Translations under genes and position numbers: made by a program | IMG/VR virus record: IMGVR_UViG_3300034790_000061 | Span: 1-31,472 of that record | DNA length: 31,472 bases | Reading direction: 5' to 3' (one strand) | DNA from: a virus | Shown here: one piece after another, positions 22,116-29,558 of the stretch | Layout of the letters: every line of letters begins with the position of its first letter | Numbering within the stretch: position 1 is the first letter of the stretch | The notes under the pieces: generated by a model | Told to the model about the DNA's origin: nothing | The model's database searches: none | Seen by the model: the letters and a program-made list of their open reading frames with translations, nothing else

Positions 22116-22992
22116 TAGACTTCATACAAGTGATTTCTGCCATACGCTGCCATTTGTCACTTTTGGTTTTACGCAAGTCTGCAATTTTACCTACCATACG
22201 TAGACTAATCTCGCGCATACGATCTTTGTTATCATCTACAAAGTCAACAATTTCGTTTTGCTCTGCTTCTGAAAAACCATACTCTTCTAGCATACCATCC
22301 TTAACAACTTGACGACAACGCAATAGACGCTCACGTGTACTGTTCATAGTCAAATCAAGATAGTGACAACGAGACATAATTGCATCTAAGTGATCTTTGA
22401 TCTTACCACGAACTTTATCAAATTTTAGGTTAGTGATGAAAATAACAGAACCTTTAAATTCAAATGACTCAGGAATTCCTTCACGACGGAGTGCTGAACT
22501 TTCAGTGTTCCAAGAAATCCTACGCTTCTTAGAACTATCTAACGCTGCTTTTAATAGGTTTAATGATAATTCATCATACAACACCGAATCACAATCATCT
22601 AATACAAGTACATTGTTAGCATCAGCATAACGATATAACAACTTATATAAACCGATTGCAGAAGCAGCGCCTTTCTCAATGCCAAATCGCGATACTGCAC
22701 CACGTAACTTATCAAACAATGAATTCTTTTCAATAATATTCTCAACACCGAATGACTTGCCAACTCCCGGAGGACCTGTTACTACCATTCCGCGAATATC
22801 ACCATCTACTGACATTTGTGTCATTTCATCTAAGATACCAAATCGTTCGCGTAGACGCTCAACAATCTGTTCATCAGTTTCAGTAGTCACAGTTTCAGTA
22901 GTATCAATCTCGATGATAGATGTTGCTGCATTCTTACGAGGGCGACCCGCTGTTTTGCGTTTAGTAGTTAATTTGATTGTTTGAGTAGTCAT
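22108..22992 (-). CDS. AAA+ ATPase with AT-hook-like N-terminus
   Basis: 294 residues. Residues 1-22 are basic with TKRKTAGRPRKNA, an AT-hook-like GRPRK core that may bind AT-rich DNA. A Thr/Glu-rich linker follows. The ATPase domain has Walker A GPPGVGKS (73-80), Walker B VLVLDDCDSVL (128-138), sensor 1 VIFITNLKF, and a lid region with SRCHYLDL. It is not the clamp-loader ATPase gp44, whose start and P-loop context differ. Phages of this group carry such a stand-alone ATPase next to uvsW; the partner is unknown. It could help load or remodel protein on DNA. It has its own promoter at 23029-23058 and an AGGA site. Confidence 0.88.
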   Translation of the reverse strand: MTTQTIKLTTKRKTAGRPRKNAATSIIEIDTTETVTTETDEQIVERLRERFGILDEMTQMSVDGDIRGMVVTGPPGVGKSFGVENIIEKNSLFDKLRGAVSRFGIEKGAASAIGLYKLLYRYADANNVLVLDDCDSVLYDELSLNLLKAALDSSKKRRISWNTESSALRREGIPESFEFKGSVIFITNLKFDKVRGKIKDHLDAIMSRCHYLDLTMNSTRERLLRCRQVVKDGMLEEYGFSEAEQNEIVDFVDDNKDRMREISLRMVGKIADLRKTKSDKWQRMAEITCMKSNV

Positions 22993-23028
22993 GGTTTAGA
23001 TTCCTATCTAATTAATTAATGAAGTTCT

Positions 23029-23058
23029 ATTATACAGTAAGATGTATTGGTTTGTCAA
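23029..23058 (-). promoter_or_regulatory. Sigma70 promoter for the AAA+ ATPase gene
   Basis: Minus strand TTGACA (23053-23058), 18 bases, TATAAT (23029-23034). Both boxes are perfect and the spacer is one base longer than optimal. The leader is about 30 bases. Confidence 0.88.
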
Positions 23059-23061
23059 GGG

Positions 23062-23280
23062 TTATTTAAAATATAATGCAAATGATGTTGCGTACTTCTT
23101 AACGATGTACGACTGTGGTCGTTTATATGCTGCATTTGAAGGACCGCGATACTTATAACGAAACTTCCCAGGATATTGACGCTGTACATCATCTACATAC
23201 ATCATTGGGATACCTTTTGCAAAACTGCTCTCTTTAGGTGATGTTTCAAAAATCTGCAATATTGAATCAAGTTGTGTCAT
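23062..23280 (-). CDS. Small basic protein, unknown (72 aa)
   Basis: 72 residues with a basic, aromatic C-terminal half (QYPGKFRYKYRGPSNAAYKR, SYIVKKYATSFALYF) and an acidic N-terminus. No domain recognised; the Arg/Tyr-rich part could bind nucleic acid. It has a perfect sigma70 promoter of its own, so it is likely an early gene. The promoter for the AAA+ gene lies directly after its stop codon. Confidence 0.72.
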   Translation of the reverse strand: MTQLDSILQIFETSPKESSFAKGIPMMYVDDVQRQYPGKFRYKYRGPSNAAYKRPQSYIVKKYATSFALYFK

Positions 23281-23315
23281 AATTTTCTCGCTCTTCTTTA
23301 TTAACTTACTTAACT

Positions 23316-23344
23316 ATTATAGCAAGGATCATTGCTTTTGTCAA
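23316..23344 (-). promoter_or_regulatory. Perfect sigma70 promoter for the 72-aa gene
   Basis: Minus strand TTGACA (23339-23344), 17 bases, TATAAT (23316-23321). The leader is about 29 bases. The intrinsic terminator of the gp32-uvsY operon lies 15 bases upstream. Confidence 0.92.
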
Positions 23345-23353
23345 GTGTTTATC

Positions 23354-23390
23354 CATAAAAAAACCCACAAATGTGGGTTTTTATTTTTTA
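23354..23390 (-). terminator. Intrinsic terminator of the gp32-uvsX-uvsY operon
   Basis: On the minus strand AAACCCAC-ATTT-GTGGGTTT (23361-23380) forms an 8-bp stem with a 4-base loop, followed by a run of seven T. It stands just beyond the uvsY-like stop at 23391. The plus strand also has a T-rich tail, so it could work both ways. Confidence 0.93.
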
Positions 23391-23849
23391 TTATAGTGTT
23401 GCGTCTTCTAATCCCGCACATCGTAACTTAATTACGTTAGTGAGTTGCCATTGCTTTACTTCAAGTGCTTTGATAACGCCCATGAACTTATTTCTAACCA
23501 TTGAAAATTCAACAATAAGATGCTGCAAATCAACTACATCAGGCTCACCATCAACAAATGCTTTCGCGTCTGCTGACGTTAATGCGCGTTGGTAATGCTC
23601 AGTAAAGTGTCTAAACTTCTGACTGCGCAATTTGCGCATTTCAGTATTTAAAAATTCAAGTATCGCTTCTGTCTCTTGTAGTTGGTTGAAACGATGTTCA
23701 ACGATGCCCGGAATATCACGACTGTGCTTTTCCAAGGAACCTTTCATACTACATTCAAACTTAGCCTCTGAAACTTGTATTTCATAATGTGAAATAGCAT
23801 TTACTATCTCTGACAAATCTCCAGTGACCTTGCGATACCATTTACTCAT
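23391..23849 (-). CDS. uvsY: UvsY-like recombination mediator
   Basis: 152 residues, helical, charged. Features: MSKWYRKVTGDLSEIVNAIS, then HSRDIPGIVEHRFNQLQETE (44-63), a basic segment TEMRKLRSQKFRHFTEHYQR, DGEPDVVDLQHLIVEFSMVR, and the end LEVKQWQLTNVIKLRCAG. Order and character match UvsY of T4-like phages, which loads UvsX onto gp32-coated single-stranded DNA; the C-terminal helix is the more conserved part. Position supports it: it is the last gene of gp32-uvsX-uvsY, ending at a terminator. T4 UvsY is 137 residues, so the size fits. Sequence alone is not decisive. Confidence 0.72.
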   Translation of the reverse strand: MSKWYRKVTGDLSEIVNAISHYEIQVSEAKFECSMKGSLEKHSRDIPGIVEHRFNQLQETEAILEFLNTEMRKLRSQKFRHFTEHYQRALTSADAKAFVDGEPDVVDLQHLIVEFSMVRNKFMGVIKALEVKQWQLTNVIKLRCAGLEDATL

Positions 23850-23855
23850 TTAAGT

Positions 23856-24104
23856 TTAATCCCACTCTTCTTCTTCGTCTGTATCTACATCTTCTTCGTG
23901 TTCAATGTATTCATCAACACTAGTTTGAAGATATTTATCATGCTCACTGATCTGTTCTGCATTACCAGCAATATCAAATCCATATTGATCTAATATTTGT
24001 AGAAAATGTTCTGCGAAATTTCCGCGCTCTTTTTCTACAACACTAGACCTTGCAGCATCATACATGGCAATGATAAATTCTAAATCATTATCACTCAGAC
24101 TCAT
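23856..24104 (-). CDS. Small acidic protein between uvsX and uvsY (82 aa)
   Basis: 82 residues. The N-terminal helix pair (SLSDNDLEFIIAMYDAARSS, NFAEHFLQILDQYGFDI) is followed by a strongly acidic tail (YIEHEEDVDTDEEEEWD). The acidic end resembles those of proteins that compete for basic DNA-binding surfaces, and gp32 here has lost its own acidic C-terminus (see the gp32 entry), so a supporting role is conceivable. I recall that homologues occupy this place in marine T4-like phages. The ATG overlaps the uvsX stop (ATGA), with GGGGATGATCA as ribosome region. Confidence 0.8.
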   Translation of the reverse strand: MSLSDNDLEFIIAMYDAARSSVVEKERGNFAEHFLQILDQYGFDIAGNAEQISEHDKYLQTSVDEYIEHEEDVDTDEEEEWD

Positions 24105-25192
24105 TGATCATCCCCTTCGGTAACTAATTCATCACCACTAGAATCTAAGATCGCTTCTGGTTGTTGTTCCCACTCGCGCATCATGATATCTAGACAATCA
24201 TCTGTATTCTTTGACCATGCTTTACGGAACTTCTTAATAACTTCGCCAGTTACGGGACTAATGTACTCAAGACTGTTACCAGACTTTTTAAGTGCACCTT
24301 TCGCTTCAAAGAATTCAGTCAATCCACTGTAAGGACTCATACCAGTATCATATGGAATTTCTACTTGTACACTCTCAAATGGTTTAGCATAACGTGTCTT
24401 CATTATCTTACACGCTGCACGAATACCATTTACAGTAGTCGTTTTGTTACCATCTTCGTCAACTTTTAACTTCAATTTACGCATTGCGATTACAATTGAA
24501 CTTGCGTAGATAAATCCTTGACCACCAGAGATTTTATCATCGGGATCAAACATATCTTGTGATGCATAGGTGTGATTCGTAGCAAGTAAACCTACATTGT
24601 ATTCACCTAACATATTTACAGTGTTACGAACAAGTGAGGTTAGTGCTTTAGGTTTGCGACCTAAGTCACCTTTCATGTCGCCTGCTTCAAACTGCTTAAC
24701 ATCGGTAGGTGTTAATAACATACCTAGACTGTCTACAACGAATAAGATTTTAGGACGATCTGCTGGCTCTTTATCACCATGCTCAGTCTTGTAATCTTTC
24801 ATCAAGTCAGACATAATTTTAGCAACATCATCAATCATTGCTACGTTCAACTTCATCAATTTTTCTTCACTCGTATCTACACCTAATGCATGTAACCATG
24901 CTTCGTCTAGTGCATTTTCTGAGTCAATTAGAACAACATAAATATCTTGCTCTTGTGCATGACGAATAATGTTTCCCGAAGCAATATATGATTTCCCTGC
25001 TCCAGATTCGCCTGCTAGTACTGTTACTTTACCTAGTGGGATACCTTTATCAAAGTCTCCGCTAATTAGTTTGTTTAATGTAAAATTACCTGTTGAAATC
25101 CAAGTATCAGGATCGTGAAATCCAGTGCTTAGACCAGGAACCGCCTTGGTAATACTCCGACGGAACTTAGACACATCAAATGGTCTTGCCAT
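24101..25192 (-). CDS. uvsX: RecA-like recombinase UvsX
   Basis: 363 residues from ATG 25190-25192, which has AAGGAG directly upstream. Forms a filament on single-stranded DNA and drives strand exchange and recombination-dependent replication. Walker A GESGAGKS (61-68), IDSENALDEAW (89-99; RecA-type Glu), Walker B ILFVVDSLGML (149-159), ATNHTY (204-209) and DDKISGGQGFIYASSIVIAM (218-237; L2-like loop). The C-terminal tail is acidic. An open frame continues upstream as far as 25327 inside gp32 but lacks a ribosome site. A hairpin at 25211-25231 separates it from gp32. Confidence 0.97.
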   Translation of the reverse strand: MARPFDVSKFRRSITKAVPGLSTGFHDPDTWISTGNFTLNKLISGDFDKGIPLGKVTVLAGESGAGKSYIASGNIIRHAQEQDIYVVLIDSENALDEAWLHALGVDTSEEKLMKLNVAMIDDVAKIMSDLMKDYKTEHGDKEPADRPKILFVVDSLGMLLTPTDVKQFEAGDMKGDLGRKPKALTSLVRNTVNMLGEYNVGLLATNHTYASQDMFDPDDKISGGQGFIYASSIVIAMRKLKLKVDEDGNKTTTVNGIRAACKIMKTRYAKPFESVQVEIPYDTGMSPYSGLTEFFEAKGALKKSGNSLEYISPVTGEVIKKFRKAWSKNTDDCLDIMMREWEQQPEAILDSSGDELVTEGDDQ

Positions 25193-25210
25193 TTTATTCT
25201 CCTTGAAAAT

Positions 25211-25231
25211 GGGAGCAAAGAACTTGCTCCC
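25211..25231 (-). other. Intercistronic hairpin between gp32 and uvsX
   Basis: On the minus strand GGGAGCAA-GTTCT-TTGCTCCC is a perfect 8-bp stem with a five-base loop. It sits 10 bases after the gp32 stop and before the uvsX ribosome site. Only ATTTTC follows, so termination would be weak. It could trim the ratio of gp32 to UvsX, or protect the upstream mRNA 3' end. Confidence 0.75.
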
Positions 25232-25241
25232 TATTGGTTGC

Positions 25242-26246
25242 TTATGCGTTAGCACCAGACTTGCGATTGCGAATTGCTGCAAGAATATCTTGTGCATTTG
25301 CTTTAGGTTTTTCTTCTGATCCTGCATCTGCGTTTACTGCTGCTGATGGTACAGGATCTGCTTTAAAAGGGATTTCATCAGATGTAATCTCCTTCTCTAC
25401 GACAGGCGCTGATTGAACAACAGATTGCGCAGGCTTAGATGTTGGTGCATCTACACCCCATGGGCGGTAGTAATTACCCCACTTCTCATTATCGTATAAC
25501 TGACCATCGACAGATGCTTCAAACATCTCGACCATTGCATCTAAATGCGCTTGATCAGGCTTCTTAGGTAGGAAATCAGATAGATTAAATAATCCATTTG
25601 TTTCAACTGCATCTAGTTCATCTTGATTTAGACTACGCTCACGCCTTGCCCAGTTAGAAGTACTATAATCAGCCCACTTACCATTCTGACCTTTGACTAC
25701 TTTAAAGTCTGTACCTTGATCATAATCAGTAGGTAATGATGTGAAATCTACGTCCATTAACGCTGCGCTGATTACCTTAAAGATTTGAGGTGAAATCATG
25801 AAACGACGGATTGGATTTTCGGGTGCTTCTTCAACTAGATCACTTTCAGTGACAAAGCCTTGAAACAAGTATGACTTTTTCTTCCAATACTTACGCGCAA
25901 CATCTTCCAAAGAAGGATCTTTGAACCATTGACGTAATTCAGAATGAATAGGACAGGTTGTTTTTTCATCATCGTACATTTCAATACAAGGTACTTGAAT
26001 TGTTACGGGTTTTGATTCATCACCACCTTTTACGCCTGCAAATTCTAAACGAATCATTTCACGCTTCAACCAAAAGAATGGGTTGTTCGTGTCTCCGTCA
26101 GGTAAAAATCGTAGTGATGCTGATGTGTTGTCTGGAATACTCCAGTGAGGAAAGACAGTGTTGTCTTTATTGGTGTTTGACTTAGTTCCAGATGAACGTG
26201 AGTCTTGTTCAAGCAATTTTGCTCGGATTTCTGCTAATGATGCCAT
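25242..26246 (-). CDS. 32: Single-stranded DNA-binding protein gp32
   Basis: 334 residues. Coats single-stranded DNA at the fork and in recombination, and interacts with UvsX/UvsY and gp41 loading. The N-terminus SLAEIRAKL (3-11) fits the cooperative LAST-type segment; the OB fold includes WSIPDNTSASLRFLPDGD, WLKREMIRLEF and NWARRERSL. Candidate zinc ligands are Cys87, Cys98 and His101 (T4 uses His64, Cys77, Cys87, Cys90); a fourth ligand is not obvious. The C-terminus ends in a basic helix (KANAQDILAAIRNRKSGANA), unlike the acidic tail of T4 gp32. Start: ATG with GGAG. The leader holds a hairpin and repeated AAAACTAAGGCA that may mediate autoregulation. Confidence 0.95.
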   Translation of the reverse strand: MASLAEIRAKLLEQDSRSSGTKSNTNKDNTVFPHWSIPDNTSASLRFLPDGDTNNPFFWLKREMIRLEFAGVKGGDESKPVTIQVPCIEMYDDEKTTCPIHSELRQWFKDPSLEDVARKYWKKKSYLFQGFVTESDLVEEAPENPIRRFMISPQIFKVISAALMDVDFTSLPTDYDQGTDFKVVKGQNGKWADYSTSNWARRERSLNQDELDAVETNGLFNLSDFLPKKPDQAHLDAMVEMFEASVDGQLYDNEKWGNYYRPWGVDAPTSKPAQSVVQSAPVVEKEITSDEIPFKADPVPSAAVNADAGSEEKPKANAQDILAAIRNRKSGANA

Positions 26247-26261
26247 TGTTACTTCTCCATG

Positions 26262-26324
26262 TGCCTTAGTTTTGTTTTAGGTATTTTGCGGACTATTCCG
26301 CTAATACAAGTTTGCCTTAGTTTT
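26262..26324 (-). promoter_or_regulatory. gp32 leader: hairpin between two AAAACTAAGGCA copies, putative translational operator
   Basis: The 88-base leader contains a 5-bp hairpin GCGGA-ATAG-TCCGC (26288-26301) with a perfect 12-base direct repeat on each side, AAAACTAAGGCA at 26313-26324 and 26262-26273; the second lies directly before ATGGAGAAG, the gp32 ribosome site. T4 gp32 is known to repress its own mRNA through a leader pseudoknot and an unstructured region. The parallel is inferred. Confidence 0.5.
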
Positions 26325-26340
26325 ATTACTTAGCCTATAC

Positions 26341-26369
26341 AGTATACTTCTTTTAATGCCTACTGTCAA
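26341..26369 (-). promoter_or_regulatory. Strong sigma70 promoter of the gp32-uvsX operon
   Basis: Minus strand TTGACA (26364-26369), 17 bases, TATACT (26341-26346; 5 of 6). Leader of about 88 bases to gp32. Confidence 0.9.
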
Positions 26370-26404
26370 GCACTTTTTCGTTTTAATTTGATTTAATTTT
26401 TTAG

Positions 26405-26510
26405 TCTTTCATTGAAGATATTACGTTGTTAATGCAGGCTCTCAACTGGCGCTGCTTCTTTCATTGAAGATATTACGTTGTTAATGCAGGCTCTCAACTG
26501 GCGCTGCTTC
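26405..26510. repeat. Exact 52-bp tandem repeat, two copies
   Basis: TCTTTCATTGAAGATATTAC begins at 26405 and again at 26457; the 52-base units (26405-26456 and 26457-26508) are identical, with two further bases of a third. Each has a short inverted element (GCAGcGC ... GCcTGC on the minus strand). It lies between the stop of the 53-aa membrane protein and the gp32 promoter, without a gene of its own. The 272-base span 26247-26518 otherwise holds only the gp32 leader and promoter. Confidence 0.9.
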
Positions 26511-26518
26511 ATTTATAT

Positions 26519-26680
26519 TTATTCTTCTTTGATAATAGACCAGATGCCATATACAAGGGCAATCCATGCTGCTACGTCGAGCAACGGAGCTGCTAATAGA
26601 ACTGCTAGTGCAGTACCAATTAATACTGCACCATCTAATGATGTGCGTTCTGTTAAGCGACCTTTCATCCAATTAATCAT
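26519..26680 (-). CDS. Small two-helix membrane protein (53 aa)
   Basis: 53 residues from ATG 26678-26680, one base after the stop of the 423-aa gene, with GGTGGGA upstream. A charged N-terminus (MINWMKGRLTERTSLDGA) is followed by two hydrophobic helices (VLIGTALAVLLAAPLLDVAA and WIALVYGIWSIIKEE). From memory, homologues with MINW.K.R..ERTS.DG occur in many marine T4-like phages with no known role. It should lie in the cell membrane or in the virion. An earlier in-frame ATG at 26722 would overlap the upstream gene by 41 bases and is unlikely. Confidence 0.8.
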   Translation of the reverse strand: MINWMKGRLTERTSLDGAVLIGTALAVLLAAPLLDVAAWIALVYGIWSIIKEE

Positions 26681-26681
26681 A

Positions 26682-27953
26682 TTATCCCACCATCTTACGT
26701 AAGTTAGTAACTGCTTCACCATCCATTGAAGGTGATTCTTGAGTTACTTCTGGTACTACTTCTTCTGTTACCTTATCAAGTAATTGATCAAGTGCAGTAA
26801 GAAATACCTTATTCATTTTATGAACATCAACGCTCAACATATCAAGTAAGTTAGACAATTCAAATTGCTTTACTTGAATAGCCTTCATACCAATGTATGA
26901 TGCTTTGTGTCCTAGTGCAGAAACATCACCACCTTCACCTGAGAAATCAGTCATTGCGTTTTCAGGATGCTCTGGGTCAGTTGAATCAACAGGAATCTTA
27001 ATACCAGATTTAACAATGTTGATCAATTTTTCTAAGTTTTCAATTGCGCTCACGGTTTTCGCCTCTTTCAATTTAGTTTCAGATACTACACGATTTACTG
27101 TAGCGAGTGCTTGTTGCATACTCTCAGTAGATAATGCATTATACTTGAATTTCTCAGAGATGTCAAGGGTTTCTTCAATTAAATCTTCATTTACTTCAAC
27201 TTTAAAATTATCATAACCACGCTTGGTAGACAAACGCTTAACTGACTCTTTTAGTTGTGCAATCTTTGATTTAATAGTCTCTACGATTTCTTGATTGTCT
27301 TCATTGACTAATTTTTGCTGCTTTGTGTATTTTGTGAATTTGTTTAAATCTGAAATCTCTTCACACATAGCCAAAATTGCTTGTCCCTTAACATCGTAAG
27401 GATTTCCCTGTTCATTGACATGCATGGTCATTGCTCTCGCGCCTGCCATGTACTTATGTGGGAATGCAAACTTTTCGCCTGATGCATTTTCAATAAACAA
27501 ACTATGAATATTTCTACTGCGAGAACCACGCATCTCTTCATTAACACTCTTGTTGTGCTTTATGATAAGAGTCGCCTCTGGTAGTCTAATATAACTTGTT
27601 TTGGTTGAACCGCCTGCCTTAGTGAAACCTTCTGTCACTTGTGCATCTGTTTTCGGTTGGATTTTTTTATCAAATTTTCTCATTGTGAATTCACCTAATT
27701 TTGAATGTGCAATTGCTTTGATTGCATCTAAAATATCTTTATTTCTCTGTATGTCGTAACTTTCCCCAATCTTAACAATCACTTCAAACTTGTTATCTTC
27801 TTGTTTGATTGTAACAATCAAATTTTGATCAACAGCGTATAGTCGCGTTGCTTCTTCTACATTCAATGTCTCTACACCATCAATAGTGTATAAACGCATC
27901 TTGTAGCCTGCGCCTTTTAGTATGTTAAATAGTTCTGTTGAAATATCATTCAT
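26682..27953 (-). CDS. Conserved virion-associated type protein, unknown (423 aa)
   Basis: 423 residues. The N-terminal part (1-95) is an alpha/beta domain with DQNLIVTIKQEDNKFEVIVK. The middle has the conserved-looking run GGSTKTSYIRLPEATLIIKH (114-133), GSRSRNIHSLFIENASGEKF and PHKYMAGARAMTMHVNEQGN. From about residue 200 it is helical and charged, ending in MDGEAVTNLRKMVG. I recall the GSTKTSY/SRNI.(A/S)(I/L)F(I/V)ENA pattern from unnamed proteins of marine T4-like phages. A late promoter (GATAAATAC, 27981) and an AAGGA site precede it, which fits a late structural or packaging-related protein. No enzyme motif is apparent. Confidence 0.72.
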   Translation of the reverse strand: MNDISTELFNILKGAGYKMRLYTIDGVETLNVEEATRLYAVDQNLIVTIKQEDNKFEVIVKIGESYDIQRNKDILDAIKAIAHSKLGEFTMRKFDKKIQPKTDAQVTEGFTKAGGSTKTSYIRLPEATLIIKHNKSVNEEMRGSRSRNIHSLFIENASGEKFAFPHKYMAGARAMTMHVNEQGNPYDVKGQAILAMCEEISDLNKFTKYTKQQKLVNEDNQEIVETIKSKIAQLKESVKRLSTKRGYDNFKVEVNEDLIEETLDISEKFKYNALSTESMQQALATVNRVVSETKLKEAKTVSAIENLEKLINIVKSGIKIPVDSTDPEHPENAMTDFSGEGGDVSALGHKASYIGMKAIQVKQFELSNLLDMLSVDVHKMNKVFLTALDQLLDKVTEEVVPEVTQESPSMDGEAVTNLRKMVG

Positions 27954-27980
27954 CGGGGTAATTCCTTTTTAATTATATAT

Positions 27981-27989
27981 GTATTTATC
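27981..27989 (-). promoter_or_regulatory. T4-type late promoter, GATAAATAC
   Basis: Minus strand GATAAATAC, 27 bases before the ATG at 27953 and after the stop of the large terminase gene. Confidence 0.78.
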
Positions 27990-27997
27990 TTTTTAGG

Positions 27998-29554
27998 CTA
28001 TAAAAATGACATTGGCATTGGGTCGTCATAGTCGTTATCTAAGCCCTCTTCCATCAAGTATTCATATGCAGTGTCTTCGTAATTTGTTACTTCTTGTGCC
28101 ATTCGTATAATCAATACTAGTGCCATAACCAAATCATCATTTTCACCTTCTTTTGCCCCATAACTATTGCCACGAGAAATAAATACTTTCAGTTCACGTA
28201 GTAGATTCTTACTTGCTATTTCTAACTTATCAGTCTCTACCCAATATTTCAATTTAGCACATGCTGCTATCTTTGATTTATGTGTTGTAGTGAAACCCTT
28301 GCGATATGCTTTTGTATTACCATGCTTCTTACGCTCACTCAAGAATGTGCCTGGGAAGTATTCTTCACCTATCTCTTCCACACAAACCAATCCTGCTTCG
28401 CCCATTGAGTTGTTTTCTAGACTGTAATATATTTCCGATTGTTGCTTTGTCTCGTCATCTATGTATATTGCTATCTTCTGTAATATTCTTACTTGCTGTT
28501 GTATAGTCGTTTTATTATGTTGCCATTCAGCAATTTGATTCATTCCGGGAAGTTCGTAAACTTGTATTGCTGCGTTATCTCCACCAGTTCCTAAACTAGG
28601 ATCTAATGCAATAAGATATAAATTGCCCGCTTTCAACGGCTTATACCAGCGTACTTGTCCCTGCATTGCCCATGCTTCTTTTGCTTCCATCATGGCTAAT
28701 TTCAAACTACTCACCAATGTCTCATCAAATGCGATGAATTCATTTTTATGCTCACGTCTGAATTTCTCTTCACCGATCTTGGCTTCTTCTACAATTGCCC
28801 ACTCTTCATCACGATCTGGATGTCTATCCCATATCGCATCATACGAGGCAAAACTATTAATACCTAATTCAGTTTCATTACCGTATTCATCTGTCTTCTT
28901 TTGTGAATCTCTCCAAATCTGTGCAAATTGATCATCGTCTTGGTTTGGTGTTGATGTTATTATACATTTACCACCAGTTGCTAATGTAGGAGACAATGCT
29001 GTCCAGAAATCTCTTGCGATGTTTGGTCGTACAAATGCAAACTCATCCAAGTATGCTAACGATATAGACATACCACGACCTGTGTTATCAGTAGTGGCTT
29101 GCGCAATAATACGACTACCATTATCAAATTCCAATGAACCTTTGTTATATGATGTTGCGCCCGCTCTCAAATAATCTGGCAATGTTTCATATGCAAAGCG
29201 AATACGCTGCATTATCTCTTGTGCGCCACTATATTTGTGTGCTGCAATTAGGATTGTTTGATCTGGTACAAACATCGCATACCATAATAGATAGCCAGCA
29301 GCACATGTTGATTTTCCCATTTGACGAGAAATCAATGCTACTGAGTTTCTATGATTGTGATATACATCAACTAATTCTTCTTGAAAATCAAACAACTCAA
29401 ATCTCATTCTACCCTTAACTGGATGCTGTATCCAACAATGCGCTTTCATGAAATATTTTGGGTCTTTAATACATTTTGCTAATTCTACTAATTGCTCATG
29501 TGTATAATTTTCTTTTTGATGTGGTGTTTTAACTAATTTAGTATCTGATGACAT
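27998..29554 (-). CDS. 17: Terminase large subunit gp17
   Basis: 518 residues. The packaging motor ATPase and nuclease that cuts concatemeric DNA and pumps it into the prohead. N-terminal ATPase: Walker A SRQMGKST (76-83), Walker B ISLAYLDEFAF (164-174) and coupling motif TSTPNQ (200-205). C-terminal RNase H-type nuclease: LIALDPSLGTGGDNAA (Asp318), SLENNSMGEAGL (about 378-389), NDDLVMALVL (472-481). T4 gp17 is 610 residues, so this is somewhat short. No ribosome site is seen: the late promoter GATAAATAC ends five bases before the ATG, so the late message should be leaderless, though readthrough from upstream is possible. Confidence 0.97.
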   Translation of the reverse strand: MSSDTKLVKTPHQKENYTHEQLVELAKCIKDPKYFMKAHCWIQHPVKGRMRFELFDFQEELVDVYHNHRNSVALISRQMGKSTCAAGYLLWYAMFVPDQTILIAAHKYSGAQEIMQRIRFAYETLPDYLRAGATSYNKGSLEFDNGSRIIAQATTDNTGRGMSISLAYLDEFAFVRPNIARDFWTALSPTLATGGKCIITSTPNQDDDQFAQIWRDSQKKTDEYGNETELGINSFASYDAIWDRHPDRDEEWAIVEEAKIGEEKFRREHKNEFIAFDETLVSSLKLAMMEAKEAWAMQGQVRWYKPLKAGNLYLIALDPSLGTGGDNAAIQVYELPGMNQIAEWQHNKTTIQQQVRILQKIAIYIDDETKQQSEIYYSLENNSMGEAGLVCVEEIGEEYFPGTFLSERKKHGNTKAYRKGFTTTHKSKIAACAKLKYWVETDKLEIASKNLLRELKVFISRGNSYGAKEGENDDLVMALVLIIRMAQEVTNYEDTAYEYLMEEGLDNDYDDPMPMSFL

Positions 29555-29558
29555 ATAA

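Noticed and set aside
22108-22992. Identification of the AAA+ ATPase as clamp-loader subunit gp44
   Set aside because: It lacks the gp44-type N-terminal W(V/Y)EKYRP-like segment and has a long basic, Thr-rich N-terminus.
25193-25327. Upstream extension of uvsX by 45 codons into gp32
   Set aside because: The shorter start has AAGGAG directly before it and matches the family's N-terminus; the extension would cross the hairpin and the end of gp32.
26429-26512. 27-codon frame crossing the tandem repeat (MKQRQLRACINNVISSMKEA...)
   Set aside because: No ribosome site and too short; its content is the repeat read in two frames. The TATAAATG at its start is not a good late promoter.
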